Source of the DNA: Roseateles violae
GTDB taxonomy: Bacteria > Pseudomonadota > Gammaproteobacteria > Burkholderiales > Burkholderiaceae_C
Reading direction: 5' to 3'
Assembly (NCBI RefSeq): GCF_030410485.1
Contig: NZ_JAUHHC010000005.1
Location: forward strand, 310,001-374,000
DNA: 64,000 nucleotides
A model generated the notes under the pieces. The model saw nothing but the letters and a program-made list of their open reading frames with translations. It ran no database searches and was not told where the DNA came from. Positions 1 through 9,141 of this stretch are shown here, piece after piece (the first letter of the stretch is position 1; each line of letters starts with the position of its first letter). The position numbers were made by a program, and so were the translations under genes.

Positions 1-221
1 TGGCGGCGCAGCCCGAGGTGGGCGTGATGCAGGAGCAGATCGCCGGCTTTCTGCAGCGCTGGCTGCCCAGCTTCGCCGCCGACCAGCGCAGCTATCTGAC
101 GGTGGCGATCGGCTGCACCGGCGGCCAGCACCGCTCGGTCTATCTGGTCGAGATGCTGGCGCGGCGCTTCAGCCACCATGGCCAGGTGCTGAAGCGGCAC
201 CGCGAGCTGGACGCCCGCTAG
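1..221 (+). CDS. rapZ: RNase adapter protein RapZ, C-terminal part (5' end outside window)
   Basis: Only the last 72 or so codons are present; the reading frame is open from position 3 to the TAG at 219-221. The peptide contains the conserved RapZ C-terminal segment [20 protein letters not shown] followed by a short basic tail. In Escherichia coli, RapZ binds small RNAs and hands GlmZ to RNase E, controlling glucosamine-6-phosphate synthase; many other bacteria keep it without GlmZ. The N-terminal P-loop domain is not visible. Its neighbours mutY and mutM are standard for Burkholderiales. The gene converges on the small membrane protein gene at 227-538, with 5 bases between the stops. Confidence 0.9.
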   Translation, partial: AAQPEVGVMQEQIAGFLQRWLPSFAADQRSYLTVAIGCTGGQHRSVYLVEMLARRFSHHGQVLKRHRELDAR

Positions 222-226
222 CAGGC

Positions 227-538
227 TCAAGCCCGCTGCTTGCCCTCTTCCGAGGCCAGCACGGCCAGGAAGGCGGCCGTGCCAACCGGAAACAGCAGCA
301 CGATGAAGGCCAGCCAGGGCAGCAGCGCGCGGCCGGCGCGCTTGACCGCGATCACCATAAAGGTCATGTGCGCGGCGACGGCGCAGCCCAGGCCTATGCC
401 CAGCAGCGCCATTCTTGCGACCGGCGGGTCTTCCAGGTTCGCCGACGAGATCAGGAACCACAGACAGCAGGCGGCGACTAGCAGCGCGATCAATGCCGAT
501 TCGACGGCGCTCTTCAATTCGGGTTTGTTGTTCAGCAT
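227..538 (-). CDS. Small membrane protein of unknown function
   Basis: A 103-residue protein starting MLNNKPELK. An ATG 18 bases further upstream is open, but the chosen ATG at 538 has the purine-rich AGGGGAGT just before it and leaves 10 bases after the mutY stop. Three hydrophobic stretches are visible, at about residues 13-32, 42-64 and 73-95, and the end is charged (EEGKQRA). It lies directly downstream of mutY on the same strand and is probably transcribed with mutM and mutY. I recognise no family and assign no function. Confidence 0.65.
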   Translation of the reverse strand: MLNNKPELKSAVESALIALLVAACCLWFLISSANLEDPPVARMALLGIGLGCAVAAHMTFMVIAVKRAGRALLPWLAFIVLLFPVGTAAFLAVLASEEGKQRA

Positions 539-548
539 CGACTCCCCT

Positions 549-1577
549 TCAGGCAATCATCTTTTTGAGCGGCGCCGGCAGCGCATAGTCGGCCAGGCGC
601 TCGCGTGCTACCCATTCTCCACCGGCCGGCAGCGCCGGCGCCGCCTCGATCTCGGCGCGGCGTGTGTGCAGCACCCAGTCGAAATGGGTCAGCGCATGCT
701 CGATGCGCGGCATCACTTCCAGCTCCGCGCCCAGGCGGCCGGCCTCGCTCAGCAGCGCCGGCTCGTCGTCGAACATCGGCAGGCTCCATAGCCCGGCCCA
801 GACGCCCTGCGCCGGCCGCTGCTGCAGCAGCACCCGACCCTCGCTTTCCAGCCACAGCCACCAGTTCTCGCGCCGACCGCGCTTGAGCTTTTTGGTCTTG
901 ATCGGATAGCGGCCCGGCTCGCCCTCGGCGCGGCCGGCGCAAAGCTCGGACACCGGGCACAGCAGGCATTGCGGCGCGCGCACCGAGCAGATGCCGGCGC
1001 CCAGATCCATCAGCCCCTGCGTGTAGCGGCCGATCTCGCGCGCCGGCAGCAGGGCCTCGGCATGGCGCCAGAGCCGCTTCTCCTCGGCCGCGCTGGCCAG
1101 GTCGCCGTCGAAGGCCAGCAGCCGGGAGAGCACCCGCTTCACATTGCCGTCCAGGATCGCCACCCGCTCGCTGAAAGCAAAGGCCGCGATCGCCGCCGCC
1201 GTCGAGCGGCCGATGCCGGGCAGCTGCTGCAGCTCGGCCGCGCTGCGCGGGAATTCGCCGCCATGCTGCTCGGCCACCGCCCGCGCGCAGGCATGCAGAT
1301 TGCGCGCCCGGCTGTAATAGCCCAGGCCCGCCCACAGCGCCAGCACCTCGTCCAGGCTGGCCACCGCCAGCGCGACGACGGTCGGGAAACGCTCCAGAAA
1401 GCGCTGGTAGTAGCCCAGCACCGTCGTCACCTGCGTCTGCTGCAGCATGATCTCGGACAGCCAGACGCGATAGGGATCGCGGGTGTTCTGCCAGGGCAGC
1501 TCGTTGCGGCCATGCCGGCGCTGCCAGGCAATCAGCAGATCGGCAAAGCCGGCGGGCGGGACTATCTCTTTTGGCAT
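549..1577 (-). CDS. mutY: A/G-specific adenine DNA glycosylase MutY
   Basis: 342 residues. It removes adenine mispaired with 8-oxoguanine in base excision repair. The sequence shows the catalytic Glu42 in SEIMLQQTQ, the helix-hairpin-helix [12 protein letters not shown] at 119-130, the catalytic Asp143 in ILDGN, and a [4Fe-4S] cluster loop with Cys197, 204, 207 and 213 in the family spacing C-X6-C-X2-C-X5-C. A NUDIX-like C-terminal domain for 8-oxoG recognition follows from about residue 230. The start ATG lies inside the end of mutM (16-base overlap), so the two oxidised-guanine repair genes are coupled. Confidence 0.96.
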   Translation of the reverse strand: MPKEIVPPAGFADLLIAWQRRHGRNELPWQNTRDPYRVWLSEIMLQQTQVTTVLGYYQRFLERFPTVVALAVASLDEVLALWAGLGYYSRARNLHACARAVAEQHGGEFPRSAAELQQLPGIGRSTAAAIAAFAFSERVAILDGNVKRVLSRLLAFDGDLASAAEEKRLWRHAEALLPAREIGRYTQGLMDLGAGICSVRAPQCLLCPVSELCAGRAEGEPGRYPIKTKKLKRGRRENWWLWLESEGRVLLQQRPAQGVWAGLWSLPMFDDEPALLSEAGRLGAELEVMPRIEHALTHFDWVLHTRRAEIEAAPALPAGGEWVARERLADYALPAPLKKMIA

Positions 1578-2389
1578 GTGGGACAGAAAAAGCTCGAGCG
1601 CTGGCCCTGCACGATGCGGCGCACCGGCGTCGCGCAGACCCGGCAGGGCTGGCCCTCGCGGCCATAGACCTGGGCCTGCATCTGGAAGCTGCCGGCCACG
1701 CCATGCGCGTCCCTGAAGTCGCGCAAGGTCGTGCCGCCGGCGTCCAGCGCGCGCGTCAGCACGCCGCGCACCGCCTGCGCCAGCTTCTCGGCCCGCGGGC
1801 GGCTCAGGCGGGCGGCCGGCAGGCGCGGGTCGATGCCGGCCAGGAACAGCGCCTCGCAGGCGTAGATATTGCCGGCGCCGACGACGATGTCGCCGGCCAG
1901 CAGCGCCAGCTTGACCGCGACCCGGCGGCCGGCCAGGCGCTGGTGCAGATAGGCGCCGTCGAAGCGCGGATCGAAGGGCTCCAGGCCCAGGCCGGTCAGC
2001 AGCTTGGCGGCCGGATCGGCGTCCAGGCCCTGCGACCAGACGACGGCGCCGAAGCGGCGCGGGTCGGTCAGGCGCAGCAGGCCGCGGTCGGTGAGCAGAT
2101 CGAAATGGTCGTGCGCGCCCGGCGCAGCGGCCTGGGCGGCAAAGGCCAGCGAACCGGACATGCCCAGATGCAGCAGCAAACCGCCCTCGGCGGCCGGCCT
2201 GGAAACGGGCAGCCACAAATATTTACCTCGCCGGCTGGCGCTGCCGACGCGGCCGCCGACCAGGCTTTCGACCGCCAGGCCCAGCGGCCAGCGCAGCGGT
2301 TTCCCCAGGCGGGCGTGCAACACCGTCGCTCCGGCGATCGCGTCGGCGAAGCTGCGGCGGGTCACTTCGACTTCGGGGAGTTCGGGCAT
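1562..2389 (-). CDS. mutM: Formamidopyrimidine-DNA glycosylase MutM (Fpg)
   Basis: 275 residues. A bifunctional glycosylase/AP lyase that excises 8-oxoguanine opposite cytosine. The N-terminus MPELPEVE carries the catalytic Pro2 and Glu3 after Met removal. The C-terminus ends in the zinc finger with Cys pairs CRVC and CPTC, the usual family ending. It is the first gene of the leftward mutM-mutY pair and overlaps mutY by 16 bases. It is divergent from the TPR gene at 2465, with 75 bases between the start codons for both promoters. Confidence 0.96.
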   Translation of the reverse strand: MPELPEVEVTRRSFADAIAGATVLHARLGKPLRWPLGLAVESLVGGRVGSASRRGKYLWLPVSRPAAEGGLLLHLGMSGSLAFAAQAAAPGAHDHFDLLTDRGLLRLTDPRRFGAVVWSQGLDADPAAKLLTGLGLEPFDPRFDGAYLHQRLAGRRVAVKLALLAGDIVVGAGNIYACEALFLAGIDPRLPAARLSRPRAEKLAQAVRGVLTRALDAGGTTLRDFRDAHGVAGSFQMQAQVYGREGQPCRVCATPVRRIVQGQRSSFFCPTCQKR

Positions 2390-2464
2390 GGCGGCATGAT
2401 ATCGGGGCAGAATGATTGCCCGCCCGGCGCGATGCCGTGGCCTCTCGCCGATCCAGGAGCTTGC

Positions 2465-4267
2465 ATGCCCGAGAATTTCCGTCGCAGCGCCGGCCTTCGC
2501 CGTTCGCCGCATGTCGCCTTGACGCTGCTGCTGGCCGCCTGCCTCGGCCAGGCGAGCGCGCAGGCCAAGCCCGACGACAGCATCGCCGCCGCCCAGGACG
2601 CGGCCGCCTCGGCGCCGGTCGTCAACTCGAGCATGGACGCGCCGCTGTTCTATCAACTGCTGGTCGGCGAGATGGAGCTGCGCACCGGCCAGGCCGGCGT
2701 CGCCTACCAGGTGCTGCTCGACGCAGCGCGCCGCACGCAGGACGAGGAGCTGTTCAAGCGGGTCATCAATATCGCGCTGCAGGCACGCGCCGGCGACCAG
2801 GCGCTGAGCGCCGCCAGGGCCTGGCGCGACTCGGTGCCCACATCGCTGGAAGCACAGCAGATGACCATACAGTTGCTGGCGCTCTTGAACCGGCCGGCCG
2901 AGATCGCCGAACCGCTGAGCGCGCTGATGGCGCTGACGCCGCAGCCGCAGCGCCCGGCCTTGCTGGCCTCGCTGCCGCGGCTGTTCCAGCGCGCGGCCGA
3001 GCCGAAGAAGGTCTATGCCTCGCTGACGCCGCTGCTGCAGCAGGCGGCCCGCGAACCCGGCACCCGCGTCGCGGCGCTGGCCGTGCAGGCGCGGCTGGCC
3101 TTGCAGGCCGGCGAGACCGCGCAGGCGCTGGAGCTGACGCGCGAACTGGCCCAGGCCGCGCCCGAGCTGGACGACGCGATGCAACTGGCGCTGGAGCTGA
3201 TGCCCACCCGGCCGGAGGCCGAGGCGCTGATCACCGCGCGGCTGCAGGCCCAGCCGCAGAACAATGCGCTGCGCCTGGCCTATGGCCGCGCGCTGGCGCG
3301 CGCGCAGCGCGCCGCCGAGGCCGCACGCGAGTTCCGCACAGTCACCGAGACCTCGCCGGAGACCGCCGCGGCCTGGTTTGCCCTGGGCACGCTTGAACTC
3401 GATCTGCGCCACGCCAAGGCGGCCGAGACGGCCCTGCTCGAATACCTGAAGCGCCTGCCGGAAAAGGCGGCCGACGAGGATGCCGCAACGGCCAATACCG
3501 AGGCGCGTCAGCAGGCCTGGCTGATGCTGTCGCAGGCGGCCGAGCAGCGCGGCGATCTGAAGGCGGCCGAATCCTGGCTGGCCAAGGTCGACAAGCAGCA
3601 TCGCCGCATCGAGACCCAGTTCCGCCAGGCCTCGCTGCTGGCCCGCCAGGGCAAGCTGGAGGAAGGCCGCCGTCTGCTGCAGGCGCTGCCCGAGACCAGC
3701 GACGAGGATGTGCGCGCCAAGCTGCTGGCCGAATCGCAGCTGCTGCGCGATGCCCAGCAATGGCAGGCCGCCTACGAGGTGCTGGCGCGCGCCAGCGCCC
3801 GCCTGCCCGCCGATGCCGATCTGCTCTACGAGCAGTCGATGATGGCCGAGAAGCTGGGCCGGCTCGATGAGATGGAAGCGCTGCTGAAGAAGGTGATGAC
3901 GCTGAAGCCCGAGCATCACCACGCCTATAACGCGCTCGGCTATTCGCTGGCCGATCGCAATGTGCGGCTGGACGAGGCGCGCGAGCTGATCGTCAAGGCC
4001 CTGAGTTATGCGCCCAACGAGCCCTTCATCGTCGACAGCATGGGCTGGGTCGAATACCGGCTGGGCAACCAGAACGAGGCGCTGCGCCTGTTGCGCCAGG
4101 CCTATGCCGCGCGGCCCGATACCGAGATCGCCGCCCACCTGGGCGAGGTGCTGTGGGTCAGCGGCTACCAGGACGAGGCCCGCCGCGTCTGGCAGGAGGG
4201 AGCAGCACGTGATCCCAAGAACGAGGCCTTGAAGGAAACGCTGGCCCGATTGAAGGCCAAGCTGTGA
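2465..4267 (+). CDS. Exported tetratricopeptide-repeat protein
   Basis: 600 residues. AGGAG sits 5 bases before the ATG. The N-terminus has a basic segment and a hydrophobic stretch ending in a likely signal-peptidase site near ASAQA, so it should be periplasmic or envelope-bound. The remainder is Ala/Leu-rich helical repeats. Clear TPR units are visible towards the C-terminus, such as [22 protein letters not shown] and [21 protein letters not shown]. The gene is fixed upstream of lolB in Burkholderiales and overlaps it here (GTGA), which suggests an envelope role; no specific partner can be read from the sequence. Confidence 0.88.
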   Translation: MPENFRRSAGLRRSPHVALTLLLAACLGQASAQAKPDDSIAAAQDAAASAPVVNSSMDAPLFYQLLVGEMELRTGQAGVAYQVLLDAARRTQDEELFKRVINIALQARAGDQALSAARAWRDSVPTSLEAQQMTIQLLALLNRPAEIAEPLSALMALTPQPQRPALLASLPRLFQRAAEPKKVYASLTPLLQQAAREPGTRVAALAVQARLALQAGETAQALELTRELAQAAPELDDAMQLALELMPTRPEAEALITARLQAQPQNNALRLAYGRALARAQRAAEAAREFRTVTETSPETAAAWFALGTLELDLRHAKAAETALLEYLKRLPEKAADEDAATANTEARQQAWLMLSQAAEQRGDLKAAESWLAKVDKQHRRIETQFRQASLLARQGKLEEGRRLLQALPETSDEDVRAKLLAESQLLRDAQQWQAAYEVLARASARLPADADLLYEQSMMAEKLGRLDEMEALLKKVMTLKPEHHHAYNALGYSLADRNVRLDEARELIVKALSYAPNEPFIVDSMGWVEYRLGNQNEALRLLRQAYAARPDTEIAAHLGEVLWVSGYQDEARRVWQEGAARDPKNEALKETLARLKAKL

Positions 4268-4815
4268 GGTGCGCGACACGAACGGCGACGGCAGCCCTGC
4301 TCTGCGCCGCGGCCCTGCTGGCCGGCTGCAGCAGCCTGACTCGCAAGCCGGCGCCCCAGGTCGCCGATGGCGATCTGCGCCTGGCCGGCAGGCTCAGCGT
4401 GCAGGTGGCCGGCGGCGCGGGCGGCAAGGCCAGCGGCGGCAATGCCGGCTTCGAGCTGATCGGCAATCCGCAGACGGGCCAGCTGGAGCTGAGCACGCCG
4501 CTGGGCAGCCTGGTTGCGCGCGCCCTCTGGCGCGAGCGCGAGGTGCGCTTGCAGACGCCCGAGGACGAGCGCCGCTTCGACGATCTGGACGCGCTGACGC
4601 GCGAGCTGCTTGGCGAGGCGATCCCGGTCGCCGCGCTGTTCGACTGGCTGCGCGGCAAGCCCTGGCCCCAGGCGGCCAGCCAGGCCACGGCCAATGGCTT
4701 CGAGCAGCTGGGCTGGCAGATCGACCTGGCCCGCTTTTCCGAGGGGCTGATCGTCGCGACCCGGCGCGCCGAGCCGGTCGTGACCCTGCGCGCTCGCATC
4801 GACGAACAGCAGTGA
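4264..4815 (+). CDS. lolB: Outer-membrane lipoprotein receptor LolB
   Basis: 183 residues. It accepts lipoproteins from LolA and inserts them into the outer membrane. The lipobox LLAGC places the acylated Cys at residue 22, followed by SSL, a sorting signal compatible with the outer membrane. The body shows the LolB pattern of alternating beta strands ([35 protein letters not shown]) and [10 protein letters not shown]. The start is GTG at 4264, overlapping the TGA of the TPR gene, so translation is coupled. ispE follows after 2 bases, the usual lolB-ispE order. Confidence 0.92.
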   Translation: MRCATRTATAALLCAAALLAGCSSLTRKPAPQVADGDLRLAGRLSVQVAGGAGGKASGGNAGFELIGNPQTGQLELSTPLGSLVARALWREREVRLQTPEDERRFDDLDALTRELLGEAIPVAALFDWLRGKPWPQAASQATANGFEQLGWQIDLARFSEGLIVATRRAEPVVTLRARIDEQQ

Positions 4816-4817
4816 CG

Positions 4818-5738
4818 ATGAAGGCGATCTACGACGTGGCCGCGCCGGCCAAGCTGAACCTGTTCCTGCATGTGGTCGGCAAGCGGCCGGACGGCTACCA
4901 CCTGCTGCAATCGATCTTCGCCCTGATCGACTGGGCCGACACCCTGCATTTCGAACGCCGCGCCGACGGCCGGCTGGCCCGCCACGACAGCGGACAGACC
5001 TCCGGCGTGCTGCCCGAAGACGACCTCTGCCTGCGCGCTGCGCGCGCGCTGAAGGAAGCCAGCGGCTGCGAGCTCGGCGCCGACATCCATATCGAAAAGC
5101 GCTTGCCGGCCGGTGCCGGCATGGGCGGCGGCTCCTCCGACGCCGCCTCGACCCTGCTGGCGCTGAACCGGCTCTGGGGGCTGAACTGGCCGCTGTCCCG
5201 GCTGCTGCCGCTGGGTCTGAAGCTGGGCGCCGACGTGCCCTTCTTCCTCGGCGGCCGCAATGCCTTCGTCGAGGGCATAGGCGAGATCCTGCACCCTGTC
5301 GATCTGCCGGCCGGGCGGGTCTATGCGGTCGTCAAACCGGCGGTCAGCATCGCGACCAAGCAAATATTTTCAAGCCCCCTCTTGGCAAGATCGGATTCTG
5401 TGGCTATAGTAGCGGGCTTTCCTGCACACAACGGCAGCGGCGCCAACAAAGCGAGAGGCGACGCAGACTGGTTGAAGCAAGGCTGGGGTCGCAATGATTT
5501 GCAGGCTCCTGCCGAGGCAGCCAGCAGCGAAGTGACGCAAGCCTTGCAGCTGCTGCAGAACCGCTTCGGCAATAGCCGGATGACGGGTTCGGGCAGCGCG
5601 GTGTTTGCCGAGGTGGACGGGAAAGATGGCATGTCCAGCCAATCCAAGGCGACAATGCTGCCGGAGCTTCCGGCGGCTTGGACTGGTAGGATCTGCCACG
5701 GTTTGACCCAACACCCATTGCTGGGCTGGGCGGACTGA
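4818..5738 (+). CDS. ispE: 4-diphosphocytidyl-2-C-methyl-D-erythritol kinase IspE
   Basis: 306 residues. The ATP-dependent kinase of the MEP isoprenoid pathway. The N-terminus [19 protein letters not shown] and the GHMP ATP-binding loop [14 protein letters not shown] (97-110) are intact, as is the C-terminal [12 protein letters not shown] (255-266). Residues about 189-223 are odd: compared with what I remember of relatives there appear to be some 15-20 extra residues before GRNDLQ, the DNA is locally less GC-rich, and a strong promoter-like sequence lies there (separate entry). The frame stays open, so this is an insertion and not a frameshift. Confidence 0.93.
   Translation: MKAIYDVAAPAKLNLFLHVVGKRPDGYHLLQSIFALIDWADTLHFERRADGRLARHDSGQTSGVLPEDDLCLRAARALKEASGCELGADIHIEKRLPAGAGMGGGSSDAASTLLALNRLWGLNWPLSRLLPLGLKLGADVPFFLGGRNAFVEGIGEILHPVDLPAGRVYAVVKPAVSIATKQIFSSPLLARSDSVAIVAGFPAHNGSGANKARGDADWLKQGWGRNDLQAPAEAASSEVTQALQLLQNRFGNSRMTGSGSAVFAEVDGKDGMSSQSKATMLPELPAAWTGRICHGLTQHPLLGWAD
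5382..5410 (+). promoter_or_regulatory. Putative sigma-70 promoter inside ispE for tRNA-Gln/prs
   Basis: TTGGCA at 5382-5387 and TATAGT at 5405-5410 are separated by exactly 17 bases, close to consensus. The site lies in ispE codons 189-198. The next features downstream on this strand are tRNA-Gln (5779) and prs (5927). A promoter inside ispE that serves prs is also known in E. coli. Seen: the motif and spacing. Inferred: its use. Confidence 0.6.
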
Positions 5739-5778
5739 AGAAGTTTTGGGGTGCAGCCTCTCCGGCTGTGTCCTGTGT

Positions 5779-5855
5779 AGGGGAGTCGCCAAGTTGGTCA
5801 AGGCATCGGATTTTGATTCCGACATGCGAGGGTTCGAGTCCTTCCTCCCCTGCCA
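5779..5855 (+). tRNA. tRNA-Gln (anticodon TTG), CCA encoded
   Basis: A 77-base cloverleaf. The acceptor stem AGGGGAG (5779-5785) pairs with CTCCCCT (5845-5851), followed by discriminator G and encoded CCA at 5853-5855. The anticodon stem TCGGA/TCCGA encloses the loop TTTTGAT with TTG at 5813-5815. The T arm reads GAGGGTTCGAGTCCTTC. It sits between ispE and prs, the conserved position in this order. Confidence 0.97.
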
Positions 5856-5926
5856 AATATTTTTCTGAACCGGACCCGGCCCCGGACGATGGTTCGGCCA
5901 GGGCCAAGACGATCAAGGGATGGCCC

Positions 5927-6889
5927 GTGCTGCTCAATACCGTCCTCTTCACCGGCAACGCGAATCCGGTTCTCTCCCAGGAAATCGCCACCCATCTGGG
6001 CCTCGAGCTCGGCAAGGCCGTCGTCGGCCGCTTCTCCGATGGTGAGGTCACCGTCGAGATCCAGCAGAACGTGCGCGCCCGCGACGTGTTCGTCATCCAG
6101 CCGACCTGCGCGCCGACGAACGAGAACCTGATGGAACTGCTGATCATGGTCGATGCGCTGAAGCGCGCCAGCGCGCGCCGCATCACCGCCGTGATCCCCT
6201 ACTACGGCTATGCCCGCCAGGACCGCCGCCCGCGTTCGACGCGCGTGCCGATCTCGGCCAAGGTGGTCGCCAACCTGCTGGAAACCGTCGGCGTCGAGCG
6301 CGTGCTGACGATGGACCTGCACGCCGACCAGATCCAGGGCTTCTTCGACATCCCGGTCGACAATATCTACGCCTCGCCGGTGCTGCTGTCGGACCTGAAG
6401 AGCCGCAACTATTCGAACCTGGTGGTGGTGAGCCCCGACGTCGGCGGCGTGGTCCGCGCCCGCGCGCTGGCCAAGCAGCTGGGTTGCGATCTGGCCATCA
6501 TCGACAAGCGCCGTCCGGCCGCCAATGTCAGCGAAGTGATGCATGTGATCGGCGAGATCGACGGCCGCAACTGCGTGATCATGGACGACATGATCGACAC
6601 CGCCGGCACCCTGGTGAAGGCCGCCGAGGTGCTGAAGGACCGCGGCGCCAAGAGCGTGTTCGCCTACTGCACCCATCCGATCCTGTCGGGCCCGGCGATC
6701 GAGCGCATCGCCAAGTCGCAGCTGGACGAGGTCGTCATCACCAACACGATCCCGCTGTCGGACGCCGCCAAGGCCTGCGGCAAGATCCGCCAGCTGTCGA
6801 CGGCTTTCCTGTTCGCCGAGTCGATCCGCCGCATTTCCGACGGCGAGTCGGTGACCTCCCTGTTCTCGGAGCAAAACAACAACTTCTGA
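5927..6889 (+). CDS. prs: Ribose-phosphate pyrophosphokinase (PRPP synthetase)
   Basis: 320 residues. It makes phosphoribosyl pyrophosphate for nucleotide, histidine and NAD synthesis. Family segments visible are [14 protein letters not shown] near the start, FSDGE, the ATP-binding [13 protein letters not shown], the metal-binding [13 protein letters not shown], the flexible loop DKRRP, and the PRPP-binding [13 protein letters not shown]. No ATG fits. The GTG at 5927, seven bases after AAGGGA, gives the expected N-terminus and starts 71 bases after the tRNA. The last six codons plus stop (EQNNNF) are repeated 47 bases further on in another frame (separate entry). Confidence 0.95.
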   Translation: MLLNTVLFTGNANPVLSQEIATHLGLELGKAVVGRFSDGEVTVEIQQNVRARDVFVIQPTCAPTNENLMELLIMVDALKRASARRITAVIPYYGYARQDRRPRSTRVPISAKVVANLLETVGVERVLTMDLHADQIQGFFDIPVDNIYASPVLLSDLKSRNYSNLVVVSPDVGGVVRARALAKQLGCDLAIIDKRRPAANVSEVMHVIGEIDGRNCVIMDDMIDTAGTLVKAAEVLKDRGAKSVFAYCTHPILSGPAIERIAKSQLDEVVITNTIPLSDAAKACGKIRQLSTAFLFAESIRRISDGESVTSLFSEQNNNF

Positions 6890-6955
6890 TCGGGCTCCGC
6901 GCGCAAGCGCGACCGGAACAGAACAACAATTTCTGAGCCCGCGCCCGAAAGGGCG
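6869..6955 (+). repeat. Duplicated prs tail plus small hairpin
   Basis: Codons GAG-CAA-AAC-AAC-AAC-TTC-TGA (6869-6889) end prs. GAA-CAG-AAC-AAC-AAT-TTC-TGA (6916-6936) encodes exactly the same EQNNNF-stop, differing only at three third-codon positions. Each copy is followed by a short GC hairpin with a GNRA loop: 6898-6911 (CGCGC-GCAA-GCGCG) and 6942-6955 (CGCCC-GAAA-GGGCG). The second copy is 47 bases downstream, out of frame with prs, and has no start of its own. Confidence 0.7.
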
Positions 6956-7036
6956 AGGACTCGAAACGGAAGAGCCTGGTCGCGGGCCTTCCACCCGATG
7001 CGCCAATGGTGGCGCGTCGTCACTTTGGAGTTAGCT

Positions 7037-7663
7037 ATGAATTTCACCGCTTTCGAGCGCAAGCTGCAGGGGACCGGAGCGAGCCGCCGCCTGCGTATCT
7101 CGGGCAAGGTCCCGGGCATCGTCTTCGGCGCCGGCGAGCCGACCATGATCGAACTCGATCACAACGCGCTGTTCCACGCGCTGAAGAAGGAGCCGTTCCA
7201 CAGCACCATCCTGACGATGGAACTGAACGGCAAGAACGAGCAGGTCCTGCTGCGCGACTTCCAGATGCACCCCTACAAGCCGCAGGTGCTGCACATCGAC
7301 TTCCAGCGCGTCGATGCCACGACCAAGATCACCAAGAAGATCCCGCTGCACTTCATCGGCGAAGAGAACTCGCCGGCCGTCAAGACGGACAAGTGCACGG
7401 TCAACCACGTGATCACCGAGCTGCTGATCAGCTGCCTGGCCCAGCAACTGCCCGAGTTCATCGAAGTCGACCTGAGCGGCCTGACCCTGGGTCACTCGCT
7501 GCACATCAATGACCTGAAGCTGCCCGCCGGCGTCAAGGCCATCGTGCACGGCAAGCCGAACCCGGCCGTCGCCACCGCCGTGGCCCCGGTCGCCGAGGAA
7601 ATCGTCGTTGCCGCCGCTCCGGCCGCCGACGACGGCAAGGGCAAGAAGAAGGGCAAGAAGTAA
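7037..7663 (+). CDS. rplY: 50S ribosomal protein L25/general stress protein Ctc
   Basis: 208 residues, the long Ctc form. An N-terminal 5S rRNA-binding L25 domain (about 4-95; [20 protein letters not shown]) is followed by the TL5/CTC C-terminal domain (about 100-185) and an Ala/Val-rich linker ending in the basic tail [14 protein letters not shown] six bases before the ATG sets the start. It follows prs by 147 bases and is closed by a strong terminator, so prs and rplY may share a transcript, as is usual in the order. Confidence 0.95.
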   Translation: MNFTAFERKLQGTGASRRLRISGKVPGIVFGAGEPTMIELDHNALFHALKKEPFHSTILTMELNGKNEQVLLRDFQMHPYKPQVLHIDFQRVDATTKITKKIPLHFIGEENSPAVKTDKCTVNHVITELLISCLAQQLPEFIEVDLSGLTLGHSLHINDLKLPAGVKAIVHGKPNPAVATAVAPVAEEIVVAAAPAADDGKGKKKGKK

Positions 7664-7689
7664 TTCTTCCCCGGCTCTTCAGCCCAGCG

Positions 7690-7715
7690 AAGGCCCCGCT
7701 CTGCGGGGCCTTTTT
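7690..7715 (+). terminator. Rho-independent terminator after rplY
   Basis: A nine-base-pair perfect stem AAGGCCCCG/CGGGGCCTT (7690-7698 with 7704-7712), a five-base loop and a T-tract at 7711-7715 followed by CATTT. It lies 26 bases after the rplY stop. Confidence 0.92.
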
Positions 7716-7745
7716 CATTTCGTCTCGCCACCGATAATCGCCCTC

Positions 7746-8390
7746 ATGATTCGACTCTTTGTTGGCCTGGGCAATCCGGGCCCCGAATACGAGGACACGC
7801 GCCACAACGCCGGCTTCTGGTGGATCGATGCGCTGGCGCGCAAGCTCGGCACGACGCTGCAGGTGGAGCGCGGCTATCACGGCCTGGCGGCGCGGGTCAG
7901 CAATGCGCGCGGCGCCGACGGCCCGATCTGGCTGCTGCAGCCGATGACCTATATGAACCTGTCCGGCAAGTCGGTGGCGGCGCTGGCGCGCTTCTTCAAG
8001 ATCGCGCCGGAGCAGATCCTGGCGATCCACGACGAGCTCGATCTGGACCCGGGCCAGATGAAGTTCAAGCAAGGCGGCGGCAATGGCGGGCACAACGGCC
8101 TGAAGGACATGCAGGCCCAGCTCGGCTCGGCCAATTTCTGGCGCCTGCGCCTGGGCATCGGCCATCCGGGCATCAAGACCGAGGTCGCCAGCTATGTGCT
8201 GCGCAAGCCGCCGCTGGCCGAGCGCCAGCTGATCGAGGATTGCATCGCCAAATCGCTGGATGCGGTCGAGCTGATGCTGTCCGGCCAGATGGACCGGGCG
8301 ATGATGAAGATCCACGCGAAGCCGCCGCGGCCCAAGCCGCCGCGGCCCGAGCAGTTGCCGGCAGCCAGCAAGGAAGGCGAAGCACGATGA
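7746..8390 (+). CDS. pth: Peptidyl-tRNA hydrolase
   Basis: 214 residues. It hydrolyses peptidyl-tRNA released from stalled ribosomes. The sequence shows [19 protein letters not shown] with the catalytic His20 and Asn10, KPMTYMN-type [19 protein letters not shown] with the catalytic Asp, and [11 protein letters not shown]. The C-terminus carries an extra Lys/Pro-rich extension ([10 protein letters not shown]) beyond the usual fold. It overlaps the next gene by ATGA. Confidence 0.96.
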   Translation: MIRLFVGLGNPGPEYEDTRHNAGFWWIDALARKLGTTLQVERGYHGLAARVSNARGADGPIWLLQPMTYMNLSGKSVAALARFFKIAPEQILAIHDELDLDPGQMKFKQGGGNGGHNGLKDMQAQLGSANFWRLRLGIGHPGIKTEVASYVLRKPPLAERQLIEDCIAKSLDAVELMLSGQMDRAMMKIHAKPPRPKPPRPEQLPAASKEGEAR

Positions 8391-8836
8391 TCCTCTCCGA
8401 CCGCGTCCTTGTCTGCGCGCTGGCCATGGCCCTGGCCGGCGGCGCGATCGCCCAGACGCAGACGCGCTCGGCGACCATCTATCGCTGCGGCCCCGACGGC
8501 CGCGATCTGCGCGACTCGCCCTGCCCCGGCAGCGCCAAGGCCAGCGGGGCGGCCCAGCAGATCGAGTACCAGCAGCCGAGCGCGGCCGACGCGAAGGCGG
8601 CCAGGAGCCAGGCCGCCGCCGAGGCCAAGCGCGCCGGCCAGATGGAGCAGCAGCGCAAGCAGCGCGAGGCCGAGGAGACGCGCAAGCGTGCCGATGCCGC
8701 CACCGGCATCGATGGCCGGAATCTGCCCGCCAGCGCCCCGGCGCCCATCCACACACTGAACGAGCCGGACAAGCCCGGCCGGCCGCTGAAGCCGATCAAG
8801 CCGCCCAAGCCGCAGCCCAAGCCGAGCGGCGGCTAG
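8387..8836 (+). CDS. Exported DUF4124-like protein
   Basis: 149 residues, beginning in the pth stop (ATGA). A signal peptide is likely: [23 protein letters not shown]. The mature N-terminus [19 protein letters not shown] resembles DUF4124, a small Cys-containing domain common in betaproteobacterial envelope proteins. A charged helix (60-105, Ala/Lys/Arg/Glu-rich, likely coiled coil) and a Pro/Lys-rich end ([12 protein letters not shown]) follow. The role is unknown; the DUF assignment is from memory of the motif. Confidence 0.75.
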   Translation: MILSDRVLVCALAMALAGGAIAQTQTRSATIYRCGPDGRDLRDSPCPGSAKASGAAQQIEYQQPSAADAKAARSQAAAEAKRAGQMEQQRKQREAEETRKRADAATGIDGRNLPASAPAPIHTLNEPDKPGRPLKPIKPPKPQPKPSGG

Positions 8837-8848
8837 AATCACGCCCGT

Positions 8849-9057
8849 TGGTGCTCGTGCGGACATTCATGTCCGCGCAGTTAAACGGGAATCAGGAGGG
8901 CGCGCCTCGCCGAGGCTGATCTAACCTGAGCTGTCCCCGCAACGGTAAGTGGACGAAGCCTATCGATCGGCTTCAACTCCTGTACTCGCTCCACTGGCGC
9001 TGCTCTTGCGCGCTGGGAAGGACTCAGGACTGGCTCCACAAGCCCGGATACCGGCCA
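8849..9057 (+). promoter_or_regulatory. Cobalamin (B12) riboswitch
   Basis: The core runs from the 5' stem around 8859-8876 (GCGGAC/GTCCGC) through AAACGGGAA, the B12-box region CTGTCCCCGCAACGGTAAG and the closing element AAGCCCGGATACCGGCC. These are the order and wording of the adenosylcobalamin-responsive leader. It sits directly before the TonB receptor btuB and so should switch off the uptake and assembly genes when cobalamin is plentiful. Two hairpins follow between it and btuB: 9066-9085 (ACGGGC/GCCCGT, then TTGTTC) and 9092-9119 (eleven paired positions with one mismatch, loop GGGGAG). These are the candidate expression platform. Confidence 0.93.
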
Positions 9058-9141
9058 ACGCGTTGACGGGCTCTCCAGCGCCCGTTGTTCACAGGCACCA
9101 GCGGGGAGGCTGGCGCCTGGGTCGTTTCCATCGTTCCATCC

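Noticed and set aside
1562..4279. A 905-codon open frame on the minus strand joining mutM to a long upstream stretch
   Set aside because: Only the last 275 codons encode MutM. The rest is antisense to the TPR gene, with low-complexity Gln/Arg/Gly/Leu composition typical of shadow frames in GC-rich DNA.
5370..5500. Possible frameshift or insertion damage in ispE
   Set aside because: The frame is continuous, and GRNDLQ and the MTGSGSAVF motif follow in frame. It is better explained as a tolerated insertion.
6484..6936. A frame ending PEQNNNF that could be a second gene over the prs end
   Set aside because: Its body is antisense-like shadow sequence of prs in another frame. Only the final tail resembles the prs end, so it is reported as a repeat.
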